Assembly (NCBI GenBank): GCA_020635275.1 | Contig: JACKAA010000003.1 | Location: 1 to 64,000 of the forward strand | Source: Ignavibacteriales bacterium | GTDB taxonomy: Bacteria; Bacteroidota; Ignavibacteria; Ignavibacteriales; Melioribacteraceae | Direction of reading: 5' to 3' | Length of the DNA stretch: 64,000 nucleotides | Shown here: in pieces, positions 46,544-55,682 of the stretch | How the letters are laid out: the number at the start of each line of letters is the position of its first letter | How positions within the stretch are numbered: position 1 is the first letter of the stretch | Notes under the pieces: generated by a model | The model's database searches: none | What the model saw: the letters and a program-made list of their open reading frames with translations, nothing else | What the model was told of the DNA's origin: nothing | Program-made: the position numbers and the translations under genes

Positions 46544-48628
46544 TTAATATTCTAAAATACTTTTTAATTGGTTATAAATTTTATTGCGAGTAGGAAGAAT
46601 TTCTCTTTCCAATTTAGGATGAAACGCAATTGGAGCATCAATAGCTGCAAATCTTTTAACAGGTGCATCAAGTTTTTCAAAACATTCTTCAGCAATTCTG
46701 GCTGCAATTTCTGCTCCAAATCCGCTATTTAATGTGTCTTCATGAATAACAATCACTTTGCCAGTTTTATCAATTGATTTATATATTGTTTCAGTATCCA
46801 ACGGTGAAAGTGTTCTGATATCAATAATTTCAATTGAATATCCTTCTTCCACCAATCTCTTTGCAGCGAATTCAGTTTCGTGCACCATAGCTCCATATGT
46901 AACTACTGTTAAATCATCACCGGTTCTTGTAATATTTGCTTTGCCAAACGGAACTAAATAATCCGGATCAGGCTCTGGTCTGGTTGCATAACTTTGACGA
47001 TATAATCCTTTATGTTCCAAAAATAGCACTGGATCATTCAATCGTAAAGCGGTTTTTAATAATCCTTTTGCATCAGCAGCATTTGATGGATATGCAATAA
47101 GTAAACCAGGCATGTGAGTGAAAAAGGCTTCAATATTCTGACTATGATAAAGTCCACCATTTATATAACCTCCAACTGCAACACGAATAACAACTGGAGC
47201 TTCAAATTTATTATTTGATCTATACCTGAACATAACAAGTTCATCTCTAATTTGCATAAAAGCCGGCCAGATATAATCACCAAATTGAATTTCGACACAA
47301 GGTTTATTGCCAGCCACTGCCATACCAATTGCCACACCTAAAATACTTGCTTCCGCTAAAGGAGAATTAAATACACGCGAATTTCCAAATTTGGTTGATA
47401 AACCTTTGGTTGCTGTAAAAACTCCACCTTTACCGTCTGCAACATCCTCTCCAAATACATGGATTTTTTCATTACGTTCCATTTCTTCTCTTAAAGCATG
47501 ATTGATAGCATCTACCATCACAACAGGAACACCTTCGCTTTTGCATTCATTGTATAATAACTTATTCTTCTTTCCACTTTCATCTAAAACATATTTACTT
47601 ACAGTTTTAGGATCGGGATCCGGTTTTGATAATGCCCACTCTGCTGCTTGATTAACGCGACTATTAATTTCAGCTTTAAATTCTTCATAAGCTTCCGGAG
47701 ATATAATATTTTTTTCAAATAATACGGAAGTAAATTTATTTATTGGATCATTTTTATAATCTTCTTCTAATGAATCTTTGGTTCTATACTTTGCTTGATC
47801 ATCACTTGTTGAATGCGATAACAATCGTATTGTATGAGCTTCAATTAATGCAGGACCGTTTCCATCTCTTGCATATTCAAATGCTGAAAAGGCTGTATCT
47901 TTCATGGTAAAATAATCAGTACCGTCAACGGTATATCTTAATAAATTTTCATATCCACTCATCATAGAAGCTATAGATGCATTCTTTCCGCCAGTTTGAT
48001 TTTCAACCGGAACAGATATTGCCCATTTATTATTTTGAATTACAAATACAACAGGAAGTTTATCACGACTAGCCCAATTGACTGCTTCATGAAATTCTCC
48101 TTCGCTTGTTGTCCCTTCCCCACTGCTGACGTATGTTACTGAATTGATACCCGAATTTCTATTTGATATTGCAGTTCCAACAGCTTGCAGGAATTGTGTA
48201 CCAGTAGGACTGGATTGTGTTGGGATATTAAATTCCTTTGATCCCCAGTGACAAGGCATTTGTCTGCCGCCCGACATTGGATCATCAGCTTTGGCTAATT
48301 GGTGTAGAAAGATATCTTCAAGTTTAACTCCTAACGAAAGCATAAATGCCATATCTCTATAATATGGGTAACCCCAATCAATTCCAGGTTTCATTGATAA
48401 TCCAAAAGCTATTTGTGTAGCTTCGTGTCCCGCTGATGGTAAGTGAAAATATGACTTACCCTGTTTGAGTAAATTCATAACTTTATGATCCATCGCACGC
48501 GAAGTGTACATAAGTCGCAGTATTTTTAATAATTCTTCTTTTGTAAAATCATTCAATAATTTATTTGAAAGACCAGATTCACCATTACTTTTATTTTCAA
48601 TAATTACTGTGTCATTTTTCTTTTTCAT
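46544..48628 (-). CDS. Fused alpha-beta E1 of a branched-chain-type 2-oxoacid dehydrogenase
   Basis: 694 aa from the ATG at 48628 (AAAGGGAAA upstream). A start 10 codons earlier at 48658 would overlap lipB. Alpha half (~1-340): SAGHEATQIAFGLSM, MPCHWGS, and the TPP motif GEGTTSEGEFHEAVNWASRD ... NNKWAIS. Beta half (~370-694): FGEDVADGKGGVFTATKGL, FNSPLAEASILGVAIGMA and EIQFGDYIWPAFMQIRDE. The alpha-beta fusion is usual in Bacteroidota-type branched-chain or pyruvate-like complexes. It decarboxylates the 2-oxoacid and passes the acyl group to the lipoyl arms of E2. Confidence 0.94.
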   Translation of the reverse strand: MKKKNDTVIIENKSNGESGLSNKLLNDFTKEELLKILRLMYTSRAMDHKVMNLLKQGKSYFHLPSAGHEATQIAFGLSMKPGIDWGYPYYRDMAFMLSLGVKLEDIFLHQLAKADDPMSGGRQMPCHWGSKEFNIPTQSSPTGTQFLQAVGTAISNRNSGINSVTYVSSGEGTTSEGEFHEAVNWASRDKLPVVFVIQNNKWAISVPVENQTGGKNASIASMMSGYENLLRYTVDGTDYFTMKDTAFSAFEYARDGNGPALIEAHTIRLLSHSTSDDQAKYRTKDSLEEDYKNDPINKFTSVLFEKNIISPEAYEEFKAEINSRVNQAAEWALSKPDPDPKTVSKYVLDESGKKNKLLYNECKSEGVPVVMVDAINHALREEMERNEKIHVFGEDVADGKGGVFTATKGLSTKFGNSRVFNSPLAEASILGVAIGMAVAGNKPCVEIQFGDYIWPAFMQIRDELVMFRYRSNNKFEAPVVIRVAVGGYINGGLYHSQNIEAFFTHMPGLLIAYPSNAADAKGLLKTALRLNDPVLFLEHKGLYRQSYATRPEPDPDYLVPFGKANITRTGDDLTVVTYGAMVHETEFAAKRLVEEGYSIEIIDIRTLSPLDTETIYKSIDKTGKVIVIHEDTLNSGFGAEIAARIAEECFEKLDAPVKRFAAIDAPIAFHPKLEREILPTRNKIYNQLKSILEY

Positions 48629-48638
48629 ATTTTCCCTT

Positions 48639-49337
48639 TCAATTTTGCAATTCATCAATTGATTTAAGAGTAATATTACTATATTCGAAAATCATTTTGA
48701 AGTTATTAATAACTTTCATTTTAACTTCTTCAATATCAATTTTGGTTTTTAATTCCTTTTGTAAACTTGTAACTTCTTTATCACTAATACCACAAGGAAT
48801 TATTCCCTCAAATAAGTTTAATTGCGTATTTACATTATAGGCAAAACCATGCATTGTTATCCATCTACTTACTTTAATTCCAATTGCACATATTTTTCTA
48901 TTCTCAATCCAAACTCCCGTAAATTTTTCATTACGACCTGAATTGATACCATAATTTAAATTTGTTTTTATTATTACTTCTTCCAAAGAGCGCAGATATA
49001 AATGTGTATCTTTTTTCCAATTTTCTAAATTTAAAATAGCATAACCAACAACTTGCCCAGGGCCGTGATAAGTTATATCACCGCCTCGGTCAATTTCATA
49101 TACATCAATATTCTTTTCTTTAAGATCTTTTTCGTTGTATAATAGATTTTCCTTTTGTGCAACTTTACCTAACGTATATGTATTGGGATGCTCACATAAA
49201 AATAAAATATCAGGAACTAAATTATTTCTTCTCTTTTCATGATACTCAAGTTGAATATCCCATGCACTTTTGTAATCAATTAAGCCCAAATTACAAACTA
49301 ATAATTCTTTAAATGTGGATTGATTCTCCATATGCAT
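48639..49337 (-). CDS. lipB: Lipoyl(octanoyl) transferase
   Basis: 232 aa. It moves octanoyl from acyl carrier protein to lipoyl domains. Motifs: LGLIDYKSAWDIQLEYHEKR, RGGDITYHGPGQVVGYAIL, and the active-site pair Lys in KICAIGIKVSRWITMHGFAYNV and Cys in IIPCGISDKEVTSL. The start ATG at 49337 (or two codons later at 49331) lies inside the end of lpdA, so translation is probably coupled. It sits between lpdA and the E1 gene. Confidence 0.96.
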   Translation of the reverse strand: MHMENQSTFKELLVCNLGLIDYKSAWDIQLEYHEKRRNNLVPDILFLCEHPNTYTLGKVAQKENLLYNEKDLKEKNIDVYEIDRGGDITYHGPGQVVGYAILNLENWKKDTHLYLRSLEEVIIKTNLNYGINSGRNEKFTGVWIENRKICAIGIKVSRWITMHGFAYNVNTQLNLFEGIIPCGISDKEVTSLQKELKTKIDIEEVKMKVINNFKMIFEYSNITLKSIDELQN

Positions 49338-50712
49338 TCGCAGCTGCTTCCATTATTGATTCAGATAAAGTTGGATGAGCATGAATTGTTTCAATTATTG
49401 TCTTATAATCTGATTCTAATGACATAGCAATTCCTAATTCTGCAATAAGTTCAGTTGCTTCAGAACCAATAATATGTGCTCCAAGAATTTCACCATATTT
49501 TTCATCAAATATAATTTTTACAAATCCTTCCCTTTCACCTATTGCTGATGATTTTCCACTTGCTGAAAATGGGAATTTTCCAACTTTAATTTTATAACCT
49601 TCTTCAACAGCTTTTTGTTCTGTTAATCCTATTGAAGCAACTTGAGGTTGACAATAAGTACAACCGGGTATTTTTGAATAATCTAATGATGAAGATTGTT
49701 CACCTCTAATTTTCTCAACACATTTAATTCCTTCTTCAGATGCAACATGAGCTAACCATGGCGGACCAATTACATCTCCAATAGCATAAATATTCTCAAC
49801 GTTGGTTTGGTAATTTTCTTTATTCACTTTAATATGATTTTTGTAAAGTTCAATTCCCAATTCTTCTAAACCAAATCCTTCAACATTACCGGTTACACCA
49901 ATTGCATTTAAGACAATATCAGCATCCAAAACTTTTAATTCATTATCAACTTTAACACTAACTTTAACTTTATTCCCTTTTACTTCAGCTTTTTCAACAA
50001 CTGAATTTGTAAAAATATTAATTCCTCTTTTCTTAAAATTACTTGTCAGAACATCTGAAACTTCTTTATCCTCAATAGGTAGAATCGAATCCATCATTTC
50101 TATTAAAGTAACTTTTGTACCTAAGACCGAATAGAAATAAGCAAACTCAACACCAATTGCACCAGCGCCAACAATTATCATTTCGTTTGGTAATTCTGAA
50201 AGTGTCATTGCTTCAGAACTAGTTATAATTTTCTTTCTATCAACTGGAATTGACGGAAGTGATTTTGGTCTAGCTCCAGTAGCAATAATTATTTTATCTG
50301 AATTTACAACATCGATCTCTTTATTTTTTTCATCAAAAATTCTAATTTCATTTTTGGAAACTAATTTTCCAAATCCATTAAATCTTTGAATATTATTTTT
50401 CTTCATCAAAAATTCAACGCCTTTTGATACTTTTTTAGAAACATTTCTGCTTCTCTTTATGATCTTATCAAAATCAAATTTTACATTATCAACTGAAATT
50501 CCATAATCATCAGATTTATTTTTTATAATATCAAAAAGTTCAGCACTTTTAAGAAGAGCTTTTGTTGGAATGCAGCCCCAATTAAGGCATATTCCACCAA
50601 GATTATCTTTTTCAATAATACATGTTTTAAAGCCAAGTTGAGAAGCTTTTATTGCAGCTACATAACCTCCAGGCCCGCCTCCAATTACTGCAATATCAAA
50701 TTTATTTGGCAT
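49309..50712 (-). CDS. lpdA: Dihydrolipoyl dehydrogenase (E3)
   Basis: 467 aa. FAD-binding GGGPGGYVAA at residues 11-20, redox disulfide Cys42-Cys47 in GGICLNWGCIPTKALL, NAD-binding IVGAGAIGVEFAYFYSVLGTKVT, and the C-terminal HAHPTLSESIMEA with the His-Glu pair. It reoxidises the dihydrolipoyl arm with NAD+. AAGGAAGA precedes the ATG. It heads the run lpdA-lipB-E1-E2. Confidence 0.97.
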   Translation of the reverse strand: MPNKFDIAVIGGGPGGYVAAIKASQLGFKTCIIEKDNLGGICLNWGCIPTKALLKSAELFDIIKNKSDDYGISVDNVKFDFDKIIKRSRNVSKKVSKGVEFLMKKNNIQRFNGFGKLVSKNEIRIFDEKNKEIDVVNSDKIIIATGARPKSLPSIPVDRKKIITSSEAMTLSELPNEMIIVGAGAIGVEFAYFYSVLGTKVTLIEMMDSILPIEDKEVSDVLTSNFKKRGINIFTNSVVEKAEVKGNKVKVSVKVDNELKVLDADIVLNAIGVTGNVEGFGLEELGIELYKNHIKVNKENYQTNVENIYAIGDVIGPPWLAHVASEEGIKCVEKIRGEQSSSLDYSKIPGCTYCQPQVASIGLTEQKAVEEGYKIKVGKFPFSASGKSSAIGEREGFVKIIFDEKYGEILGAHIIGSEATELIAELGIAMSLESDYKTIIETIHAHPTLSESIMEAAANAYGESIHI

Positions 50713-50759
50713 AAATTCTTCCTTTTGTAATAATCAATTAGTCTATAAATATAATGAAG

Positions 50760-50787
50760 ATTATAGTGAAAACAAATTAGATGAAAA
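50760..50787 (-). promoter_or_regulatory. Candidate promoter of lpdA-lipB-E1-E2
   Basis: Minus strand TTTTCA (50787-50782), 16-base spacer, perfect TATAAT (50765-50760), in the 89-base gap before lpdA. -35 box is weak (4 of 6). Confidence 0.35.
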
Positions 50788-50801
50788 GAGGTTTAAGTCC
50801 G

Positions 50802-51509
50802 TTAAATATTATCTAACAACATAAACGATCTTTCTGAAGTTTTTGTTATTTCAGTAAAATTTTTTGAATCAAAATTACAAATATCAACAAGCGGACAAAT
50901 ATTGCATTTATAATTCTTGGGTGTACAAATTTCTCTACCTAATCTAATTAAATTTGTGTGAAATGAATGTGCTATTTTGGGCGGAAAATCTTTATTAATT
51001 TCAAAATATGTTTTATCAGGTGCACTTGTTTTAACAATACCAATTCTATTTAGTGTTCTATGTAGATGAGTATCTACAGGGCAAACATTTTTATCTAAAG
51101 AAAAAAGCAGAACACAACTTGCAGTTTTCACTCCAACTCCTTTGAAGGAAGTTAAGTATTTGATAGAGTTTTCATTATCAAGTGAATTTATTTCCTTTAA
51201 TTCAAAATTCCCAATTTGTTTTTCTAATTCTTTAAGTAGATTTTTTATTGCGGTTGATTTTTGAAATCCCAAACCGGCAACTTTAATCTCTTTTTCAATT
51301 AAAGTTCTTTTGGCTTTATTCACTTCATCCCAATTAGAATATTTTTCTTTTAGATTTTTATATGCATGATAAGAATTCCGATCATTCGTATTTTGGGAAA
51401 GAATGGTTCCAATAAGCATATCAATGGGTTTAGGAAGAATCTTTGGTCTTTGTGGAGTGCCAAATTGTTTGATTAATTTTTTATTTATTGCAATTATTTT
51501 CTTTTTCAT
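50802..51509 (-). CDS. nth: Endonuclease III-type DNA glycosylase
   Basis: 235 aa. Helix-hairpin-helix LTSFKGVGVKTASCVLLFSL with the catalytic Lys, and catalytic Asp in CPVDTHLHRTLNRIGI. The C-terminal 4Fe-4S site has the C-x6-C-x2-C-x5-C spacing in CTPKNYKCNICPLVDIC. It removes oxidised pyrimidines and nicks the abasic site. The start ATG at 51509 is followed 12 bases upstream by the stop of a T9SS cargo gene, so it may be read from the same transcript. Some archaeal-like variants of the family look similar. Confidence 0.92.
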   Translation of the reverse strand: MKKKIIAINKKLIKQFGTPQRPKILPKPIDMLIGTILSQNTNDRNSYHAYKNLKEKYSNWDEVNKAKRTLIEKEIKVAGLGFQKSTAIKNLLKELEKQIGNFELKEINSLDNENSIKYLTSFKGVGVKTASCVLLFSLDKNVCPVDTHLHRTLNRIGIVKTSAPDKTYFEINKDFPPKIAHSFHTNLIRLGREICTPKNYKCNICPLVDICNFDSKNFTEITKTSERSFMLLDNI

Positions 51510-51521
51510 TTGAAAAGTTTT

Positions 51522-53873
51522 TTACTTCAACAGTAACATTTTTTTCACTTTTGCTGTTTTATTTATTTGTAATTTATAAAAATAAACTCCGCTTGTAAAT
51601 TGGCTTGCATCAAATTCAATTTTATAAGCCCCAGGTTTTTGTGTTTGATCAACTAATATTGAAACTTCTCTGCCCAAAATATCATAAATTTTTAGTGACA
51701 CATTATAATTAATATTTCGACCATCTGAAGTATTCTCAATATTATTTGAGCTTTGTGAACTCACACCTCTATGGTTTTGCGAGCTGACGACATTAGGAAT
51801 AGTATATGTAATTGTTGTTGTAGGATTAAATGGGTTGGGGTAATTCTGATATAATTTAAATGTTTCAATTAAGTTTTCTTTCTCTAAATTGAGCAAAATA
51901 TTTTCCTTTTTGGTATTAAATCTAAAAACATCATCTTTTGTAATTGGCTTATTTGTAAAAATAAAATTAGTATCGCCAACATTAGGGAAAATAATATTAT
52001 CTGATTCAATTAATGAATTTAATTGTAAATGCGTACTGAATTCACTTGTTTTGTATTCCGGAGGAGTTAAAAAAATAATAGTCTCATTCGGATCCCATTT
52101 ATTATTAGTTGAATTAGAATTTTCAATTACTAGAGTTTCTATTTTATTTTTATTTAAAATATTAATTGCCAGAAATGGGATTTCTATTTCTCTAATGTTA
52201 CTTGGACTTATAGCTGTATCAAGTGGAACAATATATTTACCATTTGATAAAGTATCAGTGTTACCCCAAATAACTGCAATATCAATTGGAGCTACTGTTG
52301 GAAATATTGTAGATTCACTGATTGAAAAACTTAAATTTGTATTTGAATTTTTTACGAATTTTGATTTTTCTAGATTTAAGCTTAATTCAAAATTGGGTTT
52401 TAATTCAACCATTATCCCATCAAATTCTTTTGTAAGGTATTGAACATTGCTTCCTAAATTCATTGGGAAGTTATCAATTTTTATTTCATTAATTATTAAA
52501 TCTTCAACCATGAATAAGATTTTTTCATTGGATTCTTTAAATCGAATCTCATATTCATGTTCAGTTAGTTTTAAGGAATCAATAATATGAATACAAAATT
52601 CAGTAGTGGAATTTCCTTGAATATGCTGCTTTGTATTTAAGTTGAGAATTCCGAAAATATAGTTTGGAATTATTTTTTTAAAATTTAAATCATAATCTTT
52701 GTTATTTTTTCCCCAACTTGACCAGGCTATGAAAATCTCATTTTCATTAGAAACTGCCAAACTAGGTTCCCATTGGAAGTTTTCTGTATAAGTATTGACT
52801 CTTTGTTCAAGGGTTAAATCACGATTTTTATTATCTAATATTTTATAAAAAACACCTTCTCGTGAGCCATCAATTTCCCAACTTGACCAAGTTACAATTT
52901 TTCTTTCATCGTTTAGATATTTAATTTTTGGAAGCCATTGATAAAAAGATGTAGATGAATTTACTAATATTTCACTACTAATTGCTTCAAAATTACTGTT
53001 AAATGATTTCAAATAAATTCCGCCGTCTGATCCGTCTTGTTCCCAACTGCACCATACTATATCAAAGGAATTATTTGGTGAAACAGCAATATCAGCAAAC
53101 CATTGATAATTTTCTTTATGATCATTTATTATAAACTCATCTTTGATAACATTAGCCAAGTTATCAAAAACTTTTCCAAAAATATTATACCCTTTTTCCG
53201 CTTCACTCCAACTTTCCCACACAATAATAAAATTTCCGTTATTGAAATATTTTACTAATGGTCTTGCTTGACTAAAATAAGTATTACTATTTACTAGAAA
53301 TTCGTTGCCATTTTTTTGACCATTTTCATTAAACATTTGTGCATAAATTCCTCTATCACTTCCATCTTGAAACCAAGATTCCCAAACTATAACAAATTCA
53401 CCATTTTCATTTATTGCAACTTGAGGTTTGGTCTGCGAATTTAATCTATGTGAATTGACTAAAAATTCATTGTTATAAAAACTTTGTTCTGCTGGAAATA
53501 ATTTTGCTTTTATATCATACGAATAAGTTTGGTTAATTTCATTTTGCGATGCCCAAACAATTACAAAATCCCCAGATTTATTTGATGCAATTTGCGGATT
53601 TATTTGATTCCCAAAAATAGAATCATTTACTAAAATCTCTTCTCTATTTATTTCAAGATTCGAAGAAATAAACTGCAAAAATATATCGCTTTTAGAACTT
53701 GAAGTTACTTGATTTTTTGAAGTCCATACTACTGCAATGCTTTCTATTTTATTCAGCACAGTTATTGCTGGTTCATGTTGGTCATTTTCCAAAAACGTAT
53801 TAATCTGGATTTCATTCTGAGAGTATAAATAATTTGTGAAAAGTAAAAAAAATATTACTAATCTATTATTCAT
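51522..53873 (-). CDS. Seven-repeat beta-propeller protein with T9SS sorting domain
   Basis: 783 aa. Signal peptide ending YLYSQ. Residues ~25-400 contain seven repeats of 55-57 residues, each with a core such as FVIVWESW-QDGSDRGIYAQ (the key Trp at 50, 107, 164, 219, 274, 329 and 384). Seven regular units suggest a seven-bladed propeller. A beta-rich region (about 400-690) follows, and then the sorting domain with YQNYPNPFNPTTTITYTIP, an insertion rich in Ser/Asn, and the end KKMLLLK. Adhesin or binding role is likely; no catalytic motif seen. It is 3 bases after the VanX-like gene. Confidence 0.82.
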   Translation of the reverse strand: MNNRLVIFFLLFTNYLYSQNEIQINTFLENDQHEPAITVLNKIESIAVVWTSKNQVTSSSKSDIFLQFISSNLEINREEILVNDSIFGNQINPQIASNKSGDFVIVWASQNEINQTYSYDIKAKLFPAEQSFYNNEFLVNSHRLNSQTKPQVAINENGEFVIVWESWFQDGSDRGIYAQMFNENGQKNGNEFLVNSNTYFSQARPLVKYFNNGNFIIVWESWSEAEKGYNIFGKVFDNLANVIKDEFIINDHKENYQWFADIAVSPNNSFDIVWCSWEQDGSDGGIYLKSFNSNFEAISSEILVNSSTSFYQWLPKIKYLNDERKIVTWSSWEIDGSREGVFYKILDNKNRDLTLEQRVNTYTENFQWEPSLAVSNENEIFIAWSSWGKNNKDYDLNFKKIIPNYIFGILNLNTKQHIQGNSTTEFCIHIIDSLKLTEHEYEIRFKESNEKILFMVEDLIINEIKIDNFPMNLGSNVQYLTKEFDGIMVELKPNFELSLNLEKSKFVKNSNTNLSFSISESTIFPTVAPIDIAVIWGNTDTLSNGKYIVPLDTAISPSNIREIEIPFLAINILNKNKIETLVIENSNSTNNKWDPNETIIFLTPPEYKTSEFSTHLQLNSLIESDNIIFPNVGDTNFIFTNKPITKDDVFRFNTKKENILLNLEKENLIETFKLYQNYPNPFNPTTTITYTIPNVVSSQNHRGVSSQSSNNIENTSDGRNINYNVSLKIYDILGREVSILVDQTQKPGAYKIEFDASQFTSGVYFYKLQINKTAKVKKMLLLK

Positions 53874-53876
53874 AAA

Positions 53877-54527
53877 TTATTTAACTTGAAAATCGAGAAG
53901 AGGAAAGTCTTTATTATTTTTTAATTGATAATGCCACCATTCTGCAGAATATAAATCTAAACCGCCAACTTCGGTCATTATTTTTTTTATGAATTCACGA
54001 TTTTGAAATTGTTCATAAGTAAGCAAATCACTTGGATAATCATGTGCAGCAGCATCACTAAAATCATCAAAACCGGTTGGCATATTAAACTCTTCACCAT
54101 TATTTAGATCAACAAGGGTTAGATCCACTGCACCTCCTCTATTATGAGTAGAACCAGATTTCGGATCGGCAACAAAAGTTGGATCGGGAAATATTTCAAA
54201 CATTGTATATTGAACTGATCTTGGTCTGTACCCATCCCAAATTTTAAGTCCAATACCTTTGGGGAAACTTTTTCCGTTAAAAAATTTAAGTTTATTTAAG
54301 CTGTCTTGAATAAAAATAAGTTTGTCTGCTAATTCCTTAAGTACATAACATTCATTGCTGGCATATAATTTTTGTTCAAAAAAATTATCTGTTGTTGCAT
54401 ATTTTAACTCAATAATAATATTTGGAATTAAATCTTTTATTGGAACTAATTCACTGCTTTTGGTTTGCGAATAAAAATTAGTTAAAAGAGAAGTAAAAAT
54501 TATGAAGATATATTTAATATTTTTCAT
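53877..54527 (-). CDS. VanX/DdpX-type D-Ala-D-Ala dipeptidase, exported
   Basis: 216 aa with an N-terminal signal peptide (to about residue 20, FYSQ). Peptidase M15D features: GLKIWDGYRPRSVQYTMFE, the zinc-binding GSTHNRGGAVDLTLVD (His and Asp), and EWWHYQL (Glu and His). These fit D-Ala-D-Ala dipeptidases, which in VanX-type resistance cleave the precursor dipeptide and in DdpX recycle it. VanX acts in the cytosol; the signal peptide implies action outside the inner membrane, more in line with use of released dipeptide. No vanHA partner is present, so resistance is not implied. Confidence 0.85.
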   Translation of the reverse strand: MKNIKYIFIIFTSLLTNFYSQTKSSELVPIKDLIPNIIIELKYATTDNFFEQKLYASNECYVLKELADKLIFIQDSLNKLKFFNGKSFPKGIGLKIWDGYRPRSVQYTMFEIFPDPTFVADPKSGSTHNRGGAVDLTLVDLNNGEEFNMPTGFDDFSDAAAHDYPSDLLTYEQFQNREFIKKIMTEVGGLDLYSAEWWHYQLKNNKDFPLLDFQVK

Positions 54528-54550
54528 TTTAGAATTACTTAAAATAAAAA

Positions 54551-54572
54551 ACCCCCTTTGAGATAAGGGGGT
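54551..54572 (-). terminator. Intrinsic terminator after the PorV-like gene
   Basis: Minus strand ACCCCCTT/AAGGGGGT 8-bp GC-rich stem with a 6-nt loop, followed by TTTTTTATTTT. It is 9 bases past the stop at 54581. Confidence 0.88.
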
Positions 54573-54580
54573 AAAAAGTT

Positions 54581-55615
54581 TTAAAAAATCAATCCAATAT
54601 CAAAATATTGAATACTATTCAATCTACCGTAATCTCCATAAGCGTAGTTAAATGTAAATTCTAGTCCGGGAGTTATATCATAATTTATACCTACTCCAAG
54701 AGTTAAGCCTTGCTCACTGTTTGGAAGAAATAAAGCTTTATAACCGCCTCTTAAAAATATCATTTCATTATAAGAAAATTCAGCGCCTGCATTAATATAT
54801 TCTTTATTATCATTAGGGTGAACTGCATCAAGAGCAGTCTTCAATCTGAAGTATCTCGTATTAACAACATCCATTGCCAAGCCAACTCTAAAGTTTAACG
54901 GTAAATCATTTTTTTCAGTAGAGTATTGCGCTGGAATATTATTTGGTCCGGATTCAGGTTCATTTTCGGGATCAACATTAATTTGTAAATCTCTACCTGC
55001 CAATTGCATTTTAGTACCAAAGTTAGATACACTTGCTCCAATTACCAAATCATTGAATGGAGTTATATAGTATGTACCAACGTCAAGTGCAATTCCACTA
55101 GCACTTACATTCCAGATAGATTCTTGGACATATTTAAGATGAAATCCAATTGAGAATCTGTCTGTCAGACTTCTTGCATAACCAACACCAATTACTAAAG
55201 AATTTGCATCCCATGTTCTTCCATCGCCTAATGGAGAATCAATTGTTCTCACATCATCTTCAGGAACTCGTAAGGATGAAAATGTGGCAAATATAGTTCC
55301 TAATCCATCAACATTTATTGATCCGGCAGCATAATCATAATCAACATCTGCAAGCCAATTAGAATGGTTAAAAGCAACTTGACTTACTCCATCAGCTCTT
55401 GTTATACCAGCTGGATTATAATATGATGAATAAATATCATCACTAACTCCAACATATGCACTACCCATTCCAAGAGCTCTAGCGCCGGGAGCAATTTTAA
55501 GAACAGCAGCCGCAGTAGTACCAACTCTAGAAATATCGGCATCAGTTTGAGCAAAGTTAATATTTACTAATGTAACTGAAAAAATTATTAAAAAATACTT
55601 TGATATTTTTTTCAT
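54581..55615 (-). CDS. PorV-family outer-membrane protein, second copy
   Basis: 344 aa from the ATG at 55615 (GGAG 7 bases upstream); the TTG five codons earlier is not used. Signal peptide ending FAQT, then the signature VLKIAPGARALGMGSAYVGVSDDIYSSYYNPAGIT. Barrel strands follow, with IGFHLKYVQESIWNVSASGIALDVG and FSYNEMIFLRGGYKALF, and an end YFDIGLIF. It is clearly related to the 25628-26599 protein but only moderately similar. It follows the 1182-aa secreted protein by 67 bases that contain a perfect palindrome. Confidence 0.86.
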   Translation of the reverse strand: MKKISKYFLIIFSVTLVNINFAQTDADISRVGTTAAAVLKIAPGARALGMGSAYVGVSDDIYSSYYNPAGITRADGVSQVAFNHSNWLADVDYDYAAGSINVDGLGTIFATFSSLRVPEDDVRTIDSPLGDGRTWDANSLVIGVGYARSLTDRFSIGFHLKYVQESIWNVSASGIALDVGTYYITPFNDLVIGASVSNFGTKMQLAGRDLQINVDPENEPESGPNNIPAQYSTEKNDLPLNFRVGLAMDVVNTRYFRLKTALDAVHPNDNKEYINAGAEFSYNEMIFLRGGYKALFLPNSEQGLTLGVGINYDITPGLEFTFNYAYGDYGRLNSIQYFDIGLIF

Positions 55616-55630
55616 TTTATTCTCCAACAA

Positions 55631-55644
55631 AACGCTTAAGCGTT
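55631..55644. promoter_or_regulatory. Perfect 14-base palindrome upstream of the second porV-like gene
   Basis: AACGCTTAAGCGTT, 5 bases upstream of the GGAG site in the minus-strand leader. It may be an operator or a leader hairpin (5-bp stem, TTAA loop). Confidence 0.45.
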
Positions 55645-55682
55645 ATAATTCTTCGTATAGCTTGAATAAACTTTACTAAATT

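Noticed and set aside
51889..52443. 184-codon open frame antisense to the beta-propeller cargo gene
   Set aside because: It is a shadow of the cargo gene on the other strand; composition is hydrophobic and irregular, with no ribosome binding site or recognisable motif.
53877..54527. Vancomycin resistance locus
   Set aside because: No vanH, vanA-type ligase, or VanRS regulator nearby; the dipeptidase alone does not indicate resistance.
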